Of a DNA stretch of 5,931 nucleotides, positions 1 through 5,103 are shown piece after piece; position 1 is the stretch's first letter, and each line of letters begins with the position of its first letter. A program made the translations under genes and the position numbers. Origin of the DNA: Prevotella sp. UBA1705 (lineage in GTDB: Bacteria > Bacteroidota > Bacteroidia > Bacteroidales > Bacteroidaceae). The stretch spans positions 118,055 to 123,985 of the forward strand of contig DCJH01000017.1 of the NCBI GenBank assembly GCA_002317385.1. The letters are read 5' to 3'. Below the pieces are notes generated by a model. The model was not told the DNA's origin, made no database searches, and saw only the letters and a list, made by a program, of their open reading frames with translations.

Positions 1-13
1 TTTAGGGGTATAC

Positions 14-30
14 ACGCTTTCCAGAAGCGT
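14..30. other. Short hairpin at the left edge
   Basis: Six-base perfect arms ACGCTT (14-19) and AAGCGT (25-30) enclose the loop TCCAG, followed by the T-rich stretch ccttttcctt at about 34-43. It could be a weak terminator for rightward transcription entering from the left, or part of a recombination site at an element boundary. It can also be folded as a five-base stem with a seven-base loop carrying CCA, like an anticodon arm, but no D arm, T arm or acceptor stem surrounds it. The stem is short and the T-tract is interrupted, so the role is uncertain. Confidence 0.25.
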
Positions 31-79
31 AATCCTTTTCCTTATTGTTATTGATTTTCAGGAACTTATAATTTAACAC

Positions 80-148
80 TTAAGACTTGCAGTTTATTTG
101 CAGTATTTTTGCCTCTAAACCTAAAAATCGCTTCTTTTTGTATTCCAT
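80..148 (-). CDS. Possible 22-residue leftward micro-ORF
   Basis: An ATG at 148-146 on the minus strand opens a 22-codon frame (MEYKKKRFLGLEAK...) that stops at 82-80. Its first four codons, ATGGAATACAAA, are identical to the first four codons of the rightward gene at 303, because a 14-bp inverted repeat covers both starts. Little supports it as a gene apart from this repeat and its position divergent from the operon. No promoter pointing left was recognised. It may be a remnant or a by-product of the inverted repeat. Confidence 0.15.
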   Translation of the reverse strand: MEYKKKRFLGLEAKILQINCKS

Positions 149-150
149 AT
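137..150 (+). repeat. 14-bp inverted repeat, left arm (12-bp core copy 1)
   Basis: TTTGTATTCCATAT is the exact reverse complement of ATATGGAATACAAA at 301-314. The arms enclose 150 bp that hold the operators and promoter of the operon. The core TTGTATTCCATA recurs in the same orientation at 5104-5115. The identity is directly visible; any role as a recombination or protein-binding site is inference. Confidence 0.6.
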
Positions 151-163
151 CCGATATATTAAA

Positions 164-209
164 TATTCTTAATTTCAAGTAATATTACTGGTAATATTCG
201 TAATATTCC
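164..209. promoter_or_regulatory. Operator cluster upstream of the early operon
   Basis: TATTCTTAA at 164-172 is followed by three boxes: GTAATATTAC at 179-188 (a perfect 10-bp palindrome), GTAATATTCG at 191-200 and GTAATATTCC at 200-209. Box starts are 12 and 9 bp apart. The second and third boxes lie over the expected -33 region of the promoter at 222-229, which suits repression. The same two motifs recur upstream of the leftward HTH repressor-like gene (5872-5927), making that protein the obvious candidate ligand. The motifs are seen; the binding protein is inferred. Confidence 0.5.
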
Positions 210-229
210 AGTTATTTTTATTATCTTTG
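197..229 (+). promoter_or_regulatory. Bacteroides-type promoter of the rightward operon
   Basis: TATCTTTG at 222-229 matches the Bacteroidota sigma-ABfr -7 consensus TAnnTTTG at every fixed base. The sequence 21 bp further upstream is TTCG (197-200), only a partial fit to the -33 TTG element. Transcription would start at roughly 235, leaving a leader of about 65 nt before the ATG at 303. The -33 region is covered by GTAATATT operator-like boxes, so repression by steric block is plausible. The region is AT-rich, so chance -7 matches exist (for example TATTTTTG at 104-111), which lowers certainty. Confidence 0.5.
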
Positions 230-300
230 TATTGACATAATAATTAAAACAATGCAAAGGTAATAAAATCATTTTTACCTGCAAGGTTTTGGAGTTAAAA

Positions 301-314
301 ATATGGAATACAAA
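301..314 (-). repeat. 14-bp inverted repeat, right arm (12-bp core copy 2)
   Basis: ATATGGAATACAAA is the exact reverse complement of 137-150 and contains the ATG start codon and first four codons of the operon's first gene. With 137-150 it brackets the promoter. Its 12-bp core (302-313) is also inverted relative to the copy at 5104-5115, just after the last stop codon of the operon. Confidence 0.6.
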
Positions 315-647
315 GAGTTGAAATTTACGACAAGAGCAAAGTTGATAAATGACATCAACGATTCAATGTATTATGCTATCAGGGAATGCCTGGATTCCAA
401 AAGCGAGAATGCGTTTGAGCGATTCAAGGTTGGAAGTTCCTTTATTGAAATTGATGTACAAAGGTGGAGTGATGATGCTGACGTTATTGTATGCCATGAT
501 GGAGAGCATGAATCTCCACTTCTTGAAAGCTACATCAAGTCCAACCTGAACCTTGACTGGGATGTGATAAGCATGGAACTGGAAGAAGAGAACAGGACTG
601 AGGATAGTTTCAGAAGTTACATTATGTTTGAAAGTCGGAAATGGTAA
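303..647 (+). CDS. Unknown phage-type protein, first gene of the operon
   Basis: This 114-residue acidic protein is not one I can assign to a named family. It has no signal peptide, membrane segment or cysteine motif. The N-terminus (residues 1-15) is mildly basic, while residues 94-102 (ELEEENRTE) form an acidic stretch that precedes a short C-terminus ending SRKW. The ATG at 303 is supported by GGAG at 291-294, eight bases upstream, one of the better ribosome sites here. It is the first gene after the promoter at 222-229 and so should be made earliest. The next gene starts 19 bp after its stop, or overlaps it if a TTG at 628 is used. The start codon lies inside an inverted-repeat arm. Confidence 0.75.
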   Translation: MEYKELKFTTRAKLINDINDSMYYAIRECLDSKSENAFERFKVGSSFIEIDVQRWSDDADVIVCHDGEHESPLLESYIKSNLNLDWDVISMELEEENRTEDSFRSYIMFESRKW

Positions 648-666
648 GAAACAAAATAATAGAGCA

Positions 667-873
667 ATGAAAAGTTTACTTATGATTTGGAAAGATTCGA
701 TTGGTTGGAGCAAAATGAGTACCAACCAAAGGAAGTTAGCAGTAGCGTTTGGTATCTCATTTTCATTAATGATTTTGATGAGCTGGTCATGGTTGGTAAT
801 CATTCCAGCAGTAACGACTATCATCCTTGCTAAGAAATGTGGTAAAGAGTTAGATAATATCATAAACGATTAA
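667..873 (+). CDS. Small membrane protein, unknown function
   Basis: This 68-residue protein starts with a basic, amphipathic stretch (residues 1-23), followed by a continuous hydrophobic block at about 24-56 (LAVAFGISFSLMILM, then WSWLVIIPAVTTIILA) and a charged tail, KKCGKELDNIIND. The block is long enough for one long helix or a tight two-helix hairpin broken near the proline, so inner-membrane location is likely. I chose the ATG at 667; a TTG at 628 would add 13 residues and overlap the preceding gene, and an ATG at 715 preceded by GGAG is also possible. It sits 3 bp before the next start. Small phage membrane proteins can act in lysis, exclusion or anti-defence, but nothing here selects among these. 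The function is unknown. Confidence 0.6.
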   Translation: MKSLLMIWKDSIGWSKMSTNQRKLAVAFGISFSLMILMSWSWLVIIPAVTTIILAKKCGKELDNIIND

Positions 874-876
874 ATT

Positions 877-1509
877 ATGGAAAAGAAACAAGATTTGAGA
901 TTGATGCTTTATCTCTGCTCGCACAATGTAAGCGAAGCTAAGAAAGCATACGAGTTTGTAATGGGCGAAGACAAACCTATTGTGAAAACAAAGGATGGAG
1001 TTTACATCGTCTACGACAACGGTGATTACGCCACGTTTGATGGTACAAATCCAAAAGACGGAATCAAGTCAGTAGGCGTTGTCTTCCAAGGCCATTCGTT
1101 CGCAATATCACTGACAGACCTCCATGAGCAGTGCGCCCTTGTGAGAGATACTGACAAATGTGAGCGTGAGAGTCCGCTCTACAAAGGTGAGATTGATTCC
1201 ATCTTTGACTGGGATGCTGATGCTCACACAAAGCATATCGTCGAGGCAGGGACTGATATTCCCCTAAAAGATGGAGAGTTCATCCCTACTGCCGCTATGC
1301 TTGTAGCAATGTATCGTCTCAGGGAGGATTTGAACAAGGCCCTTGAGTATGCAGGAGGTGAAGCATTGAAGACTGATGACTACTATTGGTCCAGTAGCGA
1401 GTACAGTGCGAATTACAGTTGGTTCTTGAATTTCAGCAATGGCTACTTGTACAACGGCACCAAGTATTACAGTTTCTACGTTCGTCCTTGCACAGCATTT
1501 AATCTTTAG
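877..1509 (+). CDS. C-type-lectin-like protein with a DGR-type variable C-terminus
   Basis: This 210-residue protein has an N-terminal domain (about 1-125) of no family I can name. A C-type-lectin/formylglycine-generating-enzyme-like segment follows: IPTAAMLVAMYRLREDLNKAL (136-156), GGEAL (160-164), then YYWSSSEYS (169-177) and a C-terminal VRP (202-204). This layout, with a terminal YWSSSEYS...VRP block rich in Y, S, N, F and G, is that of Bacteroides proteins diversified by DGRs. It is also related to the DUF1566 domain, where no diversification need occur. In characterised DGRs the variable face of the lectin fold binds ligands such as receptors. No signal peptide is seen. The gene begins 3 bp after the membrane protein and is followed by a strong hairpin. 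No reverse transcriptase, Avd or template repeat lies in the window, so active diversification is inferred, not shown. Confidence 0.8.
   Translation: MEKKQDLRLMLYLCSHNVSEAKKAYEFVMGEDKPIVKTKDGVYIVYDNGDYATFDGTNPKDGIKSVGVVFQGHSFAISLTDLHEQCALVRDTDKCERESPLYKGEIDSIFDWDADAHTKHIVEAGTDIPLKDGEFIPTAAMLVAMYRLREDLNKALEYAGGEALKTDDYYWSSSEYSANYSWFLNFSNGYLYNGTKYYSFYVRPCTAFNL
1381..1488 (+). other. Putative DGR variable region (VR)
   Basis: From codon 176 to 201, the codons in the positions expected to vary are mostly of NNY form: tac, agt, tac, agt, ttc, agc, ggc, tac, tac, aac, ggc, acc, tat, tac, agt, ttc, tac. They encode Y, S, F, N, G and T. This is what results when AAC or AAT codons of a template repeat are mutated at their adenines. 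Scaffold codons between them (tgg 182, ttg 184, aat 185, aag 196) look constant, and GTTCGTCCT (1480-1488) resembles the invariant 3' end near which homing starts. The boundaries are estimates, because no template repeat is present here for comparison. Confidence 0.55.
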
Positions 1510-1523
1510 TCTTTTTAACTTTA

Positions 1524-1548
1524 GGAGGCTCCGTCTCGTGGAGCCTCC
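1524..1548. repeat. Perfect 9-bp hairpin downstream of the variable region
   Basis: GGAGGCTCC (1524-1532) and GGAGCCTCC (1540-1548) pair perfectly around the 7-base loop GTCTCGT, starting 15 bp after the lectin-like gene's stop codon. Characterised DGRs such as Bordetella phage BPP-1 need a hairpin or cruciform just downstream of the variable region for efficient retrohoming, and this element is in the matching place. It could equally be a terminator or an mRNA-stabilising stem, but neither strand shows a T-tract after it. It is the most GC-rich stretch in its surroundings. Confidence 0.7.
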
Positions 1549-1565
1549 ATAACTATAGAGTGAAA

Positions 1566-2090
1566 ATGAAAATATACGTAATAACATTAGCTGTAAAGTT
1601 TCAAAAGCCACACCAACGAACAGGAGAACTGACGAATTTCAAACAGAAGTTTCTGCTCGGGCAATGTTGCCCTGACTGTAATGTACAACAGGATTTGTCT
1701 GGTAAAAATATATCTCAATGTAACGGTTGTGTTCGTGCTTGCATGATGGAAAAGATACATACTATCCGTGCTAACTATCCCCTATGGGCCAAGCGCATCG
1801 CAGAGGTTCAAGAGGGAAAGGCTGTGTTATCTATCCGTCAGTGGAGTGGAACACCTTACAGAAGCAAGCAAGTTGAAATAAGGAGGCTGACAGCAGAAAA
1901 TGGAGTTGGCATACAGAAAATGGAACTTACAAGCGATTTATCCGAATGTATGATTGAAGGGCGCAATTATCCGTATGTTTCAATAGCCAATAATGATGGA
2001 TTAAGCGCTGCTGATTGGATTGATTGGTTTAGCACTTACGATTTATTTCGACCCCTTGCAGTTATTCAGTTTACAAATTTCAGATATTAG
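1566..2090 (+). CDS. ASCH-like phage protein with a cysteine-rich insertion
   Basis: This 174-residue protein begins MKIYVITLAVKF and carries KIHTIRANYPLWAKRI (about 63-78), then LSIRQWSGTPYRSKQVEI (88-105) and a terminal IQFTNFRY. The KIHTIR element resembles the core of ASCH/PUA-like RNA-binding folds common in phages, and the whole is a type I associate with Bacteroidota phages; no activity is known to me. Between the LLG at about 31 and KIHTIR lies a stretch with six cysteines, at residues 34, 35, 38, 52, 55 and 59 (CCPDC then CNGCVRAC). That arrangement could bind zinc or an iron-sulfur cluster, and it looks inserted, since the flanks read as though they would join directly. I chose the ATG at 1566; an in-frame GTG at 1560 adds two residues. 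No clear Shine-Dalgarno is seen. Confidence 0.75.
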   Translation: MKIYVITLAVKFQKPHQRTGELTNFKQKFLLGQCCPDCNVQQDLSGKNISQCNGCVRACMMEKIHTIRANYPLWAKRIAEVQEGKAVLSIRQWSGTPYRSKQVEIRRLTAENGVGIQKMELTSDLSECMIEGRNYPYVSIANNDGLSAADWIDWFSTYDLFRPLAVIQFTNFRY

Positions 2091-2093
2091 ATT

Positions 2094-2324
2094 ATGAGTT
2101 ATTGGGTTGATTTTAATATGATTATGGACGAGATAGGACTTCATCGTAGTAACACACAGAGGCGTATAGTATACTATAAGGGAAAAGGAGATCTTACAGA
2201 ATGGGAGAAACTTGACTACAAAGAAGCCGTCGGTATGGAAATAGTATTAATGTGTCTTCAAAATTGGTGTGAAGATTTTAAATTTACCACCGAAGAAGTT
2301 AAATCTTTTGAAAAAATAGATTAA
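2094..2324 (+). CDS. Unknown 76-residue protein
   Basis: This short soluble protein starts three bases after the previous stop, consistent with translational coupling in the operon. It has a basic stretch at 15-31 (GLHRSNTQRRIVYYKGK) and an otherwise acidic, tryptophan-containing C-terminal half (EWEKLDYKEAVGMEIVLMC...WCEDFKF), probably mainly helical. No family was recognised. Continuous reading frame, tight packing and normal composition support it as a real gene. Confidence 0.65.
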   Translation: MSYWVDFNMIMDEIGLHRSNTQRRIVYYKGKGDLTEWEKLDYKEAVGMEIVLMCLQNWCEDFKFTTEEVKSFEKID

Positions 2325-2326
2325 TT

Positions 2327-2413
2327 ATGGAAATTAAACTAACAGCAGGTGACACCTTGCAAATCCCCGTGGTTGCCGAGGCGTTGAGGAAGTACAAGGA
2401 AGAAAATGAATGA
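2327..2413 (+). CDS. 28-residue micro-protein
   Basis: An ATG at 2327, two bases after the preceding stop, opens a 28-codon frame (MEIKLTAGDTLQIPVVAEAL, then RKYKEENE) ending three bases before the YopX start. The frame fills the only gap between two genes, and the start context (attATGgaa) is nearly the same as that of the gene at 877. The first half reads as beta strands with an AGDT turn and the second as a charged helix. Very short phage proteins of this style occur in Bacteroidota phages, but I cannot name this one. Confidence 0.5.
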   Translation: MEIKLTAGDTLQIPVVAEALRKYKEENE

Positions 2414-2416
2414 GCT

Positions 2417-2824
2417 ATGAACAGAGAATCATTATTCAGAGGCCAGCCCATTGGAAAGGGTGGTATGTGGGTAGAAGGAATAGGCGCTTACAAAACTAAT
2501 TCCTCAGAGCATCTTGTGATTGATGCCAAAGGTAATAGCGTAGAGGTTGTGCGCCTATGCCAGTACACAGGCCTCAAGGATAAAAATGGTAAGAAAATAT
2601 TTGAGGGGGATGTGATACAAGATGATGTCAGCAAGTATAAACATTTAATTCGGTATGATGAAAAATGTGCCGCATTCTGTGCTCAGATTCTTCCAAAAGT
2701 TAAATATTCATCAGGAATTTGCTTGGTCACACGGCATTGGATTGATGAGTTTGGCAAAGTTGTCATCGGAAATATTTATGATAATCCGAAACTACTAAAT
2801 AGCACAGACCCCACGAATGGGTAA
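2417..2824 (+). CDS. YopX family protein
   Basis: This 135-residue protein has the YopX signatures: FRGQPIGKGGMWVEGIG (7-23), QYTGLKDKNGKKIFEGDVIQ (49-68) and VVIGNIYDNPKLL (115-127). Its length is usual for the family. YopX proteins are widespread in phages and prophages of Gram-positive and Bacteroidota hosts; the fold is an oligomeric beta-rich one and the biochemical role is not established. The CQYTGLKDKNGK block normally introduces a small beta-barrel-like part (EGDVI onwards). It follows the micro-ORF by three bases. A gap of about 70 bp follows, with no promoter I can recognise. Confidence 0.92.
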   Translation: MNRESLFRGQPIGKGGMWVEGIGAYKTNSSEHLVIDAKGNSVEVVRLCQYTGLKDKNGKKIFEGDVIQDDVSKYKHLIRYDEKCAAFCAQILPKVKYSSGICLVTRHWIDEFGKVVIGNIYDNPKLLNSTDPTNG

Positions 2825-2894
2825 GTAGATGGTTTGCGCTATCGTTCCTTGATACGGGCATAATTAAAGCATGTTGTAAACAAACGAGTAAGAT

Positions 2895-3239
2895 ATGGCG
2901 GAATACGAAGATACAAAGATGGGCAGAATAATGCACTACATAGACCGCAAGGCAAACTTTGGTAAGACACTCTCTGTGTATGATGCGAAACGTGCGGCAA
3001 ACATCGCATACGACGCAGGAATGCGAGATGCGGTAGATAGAGTCTCGGAATTGAAATGGGGAATTTTGGATTTGAATACTATAATTAGCGATAATTATAG
3101 TATCATCTGCACCTCTCCAGGAACTTACAGGTTGAAAATTGATGACAAAGGGTGGATAACTTTTAACTCAATCGAAGAGGCTAAGCATTTTGCCAGCGAA
3201 GACTACAAGAACAGAATTAAAAAAGCATTGGGATTATGA
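2895..3239 (+). CDS. Unknown 114-residue protein
   Basis: No family was recognised. The first half (residues 1-50) is predicted helical and charged, with YDAKRAANIAYDAGMRDAVDRV (29-50) forming an amphipathic helix. The second half (60-100) looks like short beta strands (YSIICTSPGTYRLKIDDKGWITFNS), followed by a basic C-terminal helix, YKNRIKKALGL. No membrane segment or metal motif is present. It starts after a 70-bp gap, a position that may allow internal regulation. Its stop overlaps the next gene's start as ATGA (3236-3239), so the two are probably translated together. Confidence 0.7.
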   Translation: MAEYEDTKMGRIMHYIDRKANFGKTLSVYDAKRAANIAYDAGMRDAVDRVSELKWGILDLNTIISDNYSIICTSPGTYRLKIDDKGWITFNSIEEAKHFASEDYKNRIKKALGL

Positions 3240-3592
3240 CTAATAATGAAATGAACGAGGTGTTTGTATTTACATTGAAATCAATACTGTCGGTTTGTAA
3301 CAAAACCACTTCAGGTAATGTCTCGCACAATATCGCTACAATCAAATGTAAATGTAGGGATATGATAGATCTTTACAGTAGACATCCTACAACTCCTTGG
3401 CATTCAGTCGCTGATGGTGATGAGCCGTTATCATATGTCGATTGCCTGTTTTCATACGGAGAAGGCCTTATAGATAAAGGTTTTATGCTTGATAATCGAT
3501 GTGTACATCTTGATGGAGAGTTCTCGCCGATGCTTGATATAGAAGATGTGAAATACTGGATAGAAATACCGCAATTACCAACTCAAGGTTAA
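3236..3592 (+). CDS. DUF551-like protein
   Basis: This is a 118-residue protein. Residues 55-115 resemble DUF551, a small domain common in phages: WHSVADGDEPLSYVDCLFSY at the start, and VKYWIEIPQLP (105-115) at the end, the usual H/YW-x-x-[IL]P-x-x-P closing motif. The domain's function is unknown. The N-terminal 50 residues form a separate, probably helical part with a CKC pair (38-40). The start codon overlaps the preceding stop (ATGA), indicating coupling. DUF551 genes often travel with YopX and MazG-like genes in phage early regions, as here. Confidence 0.75.
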   Translation: MTNNEMNEVFVFTLKSILSVCNKTTSGNVSHNIATIKCKCRDMIDLYSRHPTTPWHSVADGDEPLSYVDCLFSYGEGLIDKGFMLDNRCVHLDGEFSPMLDIEDVKYWIEIPQLPTQG

Positions 3593-3596
3593 TAAC

Positions 3597-3659
3597 TTGA
3601 TAACTGTTACACCTGCATCAAAAACGGAGGCCCGGATATTCCAAATTGAAGTAGATTAA
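3597..3659 (+). CDS. Possible 20-residue ORF with TTG start, or gene remnant
   Basis: The 79-bp gap between two genes holds an open frame from TTG at 3597 to TAA at 3657, reading ITVTPASKTEARIFQIEVD after the start. The composition is protein-like, but there is no ATG and no clear ribosome site. It could be a very short gene, or the tail or remnant of a deleted one. Chance is a serious alternative at this length. Confidence 0.2.
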   Translation: MITVTPASKTEARIFQIEVD

Positions 3660-3671
3660 CAATATAGAATT

Positions 3672-3863
3672 ATGAGCAATCACTTACCACGTAAGCTAAA
3701 GAAGGCTTACAAACATATCATCATGATGTATGGATGTTGTGAGTGCGTATCGTTTCCAATAAGCCATATACGCAATACAAGGTGGAAAAGGGAAGCTGTA
3801 TGTTACATAACAAAAAAACAGATAGAGTTTGGAAAAGAAATAGCAAAATTTTTATTTGGATGA
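3672..3863 (+). CDS. Small basic cysteine-containing protein, unknown
   Basis: This 63-residue, strongly basic protein begins MSNHLPRKLKKAYKHIIMMYG, with CCEC at 22-25, and ends in KKQIEFGKEIAKFLFG, a likely amphipathic helix. The basic charge suggests nucleic-acid binding, and the CCEC cluster might bind a metal if other ligands (H17? C44?) contribute; both ideas are inference. LPRKLKK at the N-terminus is a pattern I associate with small Bacteroidota phage proteins, without known function. No Shine-Dalgarno is seen. Confidence 0.55.
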   Translation: MSNHLPRKLKKAYKHIIMMYGCCECVSFPISHIRNTRWKREAVCYITKKQIEFGKEIAKFLFG

Positions 3864-3887
3864 TATTTTTTTGAAATTGAAAAGAAT

Positions 3888-4286
3888 ATGAAGCAAGATG
3901 AAAAATGTATTCCTTTCCTTTGCAAGGACCGGAATGATGAGTTTAGGGAGTCTTTCAAAAAGATGGGGTTGGAAAGTAATATTGGTTATTCCAATGGATA
4001 TGTAGCAGTACCGAAGTCCCATCCTTGGTACGGTAAAAAATATTCCGAGGTAGAAAATCTGGTTGATGTTCATGGTGGCCTTACTTTCAGCGGACAATTA
4101 AGGGAGGGAATGGAGCTCATCATATTTACAGATGATAAGTTGCCAGATGAGTACTGGGCTTTTGGTTTTGATACCATGCACGCCTACGACAACTTATTTA
4201 ACTGTGATGAAGATTTCTGCAGGAGCGAGACTATCCGACTAAAAGAACAGCTTGAAATGGTTCAAAAATTATCCAAAAATAAATAA
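3888..4286 (+). CDS. Conserved phage protein of unknown function
   Basis: This 132-residue protein has several blocks that recur in phage proteins I have seen: NGYVAVPKSHPWYGKKY (36-52), VDVHGGLTFSG (59-69) and YWAFGFDTMHAYDN (89-102). It ends in a charged helix (ETIRLKEQLEMVQKLSKNK) that could mediate oligomerisation. The conserved H, D, W and GFD-H positions hint at a binding or catalytic pocket, but I know of no demonstrated activity. It precedes the next gene by only two bases, so the two are probably coupled. The start ATG lies 24 bp after the previous stop. Confidence 0.75.
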   Translation: MKQDEKCIPFLCKDRNDEFRESFKKMGLESNIGYSNGYVAVPKSHPWYGKKYSEVENLVDVHGGLTFSGQLREGMELIIFTDDKLPDEYWAFGFDTMHAYDNLFNCDEDFCRSETIRLKEQLEMVQKLSKNK

Positions 4287-4288
4287 TC

Positions 4289-4528
4289 ATGTGGGTAGCG
4301 AGAGAAAGTTTTTACAAGCAAATAGGTGTTAATGTGAAGTGTGGTGAGTTGATTCTATTCCGTGATAAACCACACTTGGAAACAGATTTCGGTGTAGAAC
4401 ACTGGTGTGCTCCGGAGAATGAGGATTATGAGGATTCATGTATGGAGATTGATAAAAACCTATTTCCTGAAGTGACTTTCGAGAACTCACCGCAAGAAGT
4501 TGAGATTTTATTAAAAACTAAAAGATAA
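4289..4528 (+). CDS. Unknown 79-residue acidic protein
   Basis: This is an acidic protein with no recognised family. Residues 1-40 read as alternating strands (VNVKCGELILFRDKPHLETDFG), with HWCAPENEDYEDSCMEID as a central acidic stretch. No membrane segment is present. It begins two bases after the previous stop and ends five bases before the MazG-like gene, so it belongs to the same transcript. DNA-mimic or inhibitor roles are sometimes found for small acidic phage proteins, but nothing here supports that specifically. Confidence 0.65.
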   Translation: MWVARESFYKQIGVNVKCGELILFRDKPHLETDFGVEHWCAPENEDYEDSCMEIDKNLFPEVTFENSPQEVEILLKTKR

Positions 4529-4533
4529 AAGAA

Positions 4534-4905
4534 ATGGAAGAAATGACATTAAATCAGTATCAGAAAGAGGCTATGGTAACTTGCATGGATACTTGTCGCA
4601 ACATCAGTTACATGCTTATCAACCTTGTTGGGGAGACAGGAGAGTTTTCCTCAAAGGTATCAAAGGCGATACGAAAGGGCAATGCCGAGATTGTAAACAA
4701 CCATCTTGTTCCATTGGTTGGTTCAGACAAGTGGAACGAGATAGAGCAGGAACTGAAGCTGGAGGCTGGAGATATTGCCTGGCAGCTTTCTGGGCTATGC
4801 TCCGTAATGGGATGGAAACTTGATGATATTTGTAAAATGAACATTGATAAACTCGCATCACGAAAGAAGCGTGGGGTTATTGATGGGAATGGAGATTTTA
4901 GGTGA
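4534..4905 (+). CDS. MazG-like nucleoside triphosphate pyrophosphohydrolase
   Basis: This 123-residue single-domain MazG-like protein probably hydrolyses nucleoside triphosphates, or an alarmone or damaged nucleotide, to the monophosphate and pyrophosphate using Mg2+. The metal-binding pattern is visible: E34-x2-E37 within VGETGEFSSK, and E77-x2-D80 within LEAGDIAWQL. The C-terminal signature KLASRKKRGVIDGNGDFR (106-123) is typical of phage and bacterial members of this type. The spacing between the two acidic pairs is longer than in the shortest members, filled by residues 50-72. Phage MazG proteins are proposed to tune ppGpp or nucleotide pools during infection. The start ATG is at 4534; an ATG at 4543 would remove three residues. 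The stop overlaps the next start as TGATG. Confidence 0.9.
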   Translation: MEEMTLNQYQKEAMVTCMDTCRNISYMLINLVGETGEFSSKVSKAIRKGNAEIVNNHLVPLVGSDKWNEIEQELKLEAGDIAWQLSGLCSVMGWKLDDICKMNIDKLASRKKRGVIDGNGDFR

Positions 4906-5102
4906 TGGTAGAATCAATCCCGAAGATAAATCCATCTTCAAGATATAGTATTGCTCAGACGTGTTCATTCCTTGGAATACACAGGAACACGCTGAGACAA
5001 TACACGATAAACGGAGATATAGGATGTGGCTACAGAAGGTGTAACATGAGGCCATTCTATTATGGTTCAGAAATTATCAAACTTTGGCAAAGTAAAATGT
5101 AG
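4905..5102 (+). CDS. MerR/excisionase-like small DNA-binding protein
   Basis: This 65-residue protein has a winged-helix pattern like HTH_17/excisionase proteins: RYSIAQTCSFLGIHRNTLRQYTINGDIGCGYRR (14-46), with the turn at FLGIHRNTL, then RPFYYGSEIIKLWQSKM as the wing and last helix. Such proteins act as excisionases or small regulators, bending DNA near attachment sites or promoters. I chose the ATG at 4905, whose first base is the last base of the MazG-like stop (TGATG); a GTG at 4902 would add one residue. It is the last gene of the operon, just before a terminator. No integrase is in the window, so an excisionase role is only possible. Confidence 0.75.
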   Translation: MVESIPKINPSSRYSIAQTCSFLGIHRNTLRQYTINGDIGCGYRRCNMRPFYYGSEIIKLWQSKM

Positions 5103-5103
5103 A

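Noticed and set aside
14..30. tRNA-like anticodon arm with a CCA anticodon
   Set aside because: The five-base stem and seven-base loop fit, but no D arm, T arm with TTCGA-type loop, or acceptor stem can be formed around it.
363..863. Long leftward open frame (166 codons) opposite the first two genes
   Set aside because: It lies antisense to two rightward frames with better starts and operon spacing. Its translation is rich in I, L and F from AT-rich DNA and shows no recognisable domain.
1264..1611. Leftward open frame (115 codons) across the variable region and hairpin
   Set aside because: It is the antisense shadow of the lectin-like C-terminus, whose protein pattern is clear on the plus strand. 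It also runs through the hairpin and shows no domain.
3593..3671. Promoter or riboswitch in the gap before the gene at 3672
   Set aside because: No TAnnTTTG element or stable extended stem was seen. The gap holds only a doubtful 20-codon TTG frame.
3852..4097. Leftward open frame (81 codons)
   Set aside because: It is antisense to the conserved protein at 3888-4286, and the translation shows no motif or credible start context.
4608..4861. Overlapping leftward frames and one alternative rightward frame (from 4581) inside the MazG-like gene
   Set aside because: The MazG-like frame carries the family's metal-binding pattern and C-terminal signature. The others are shadows in other frames.
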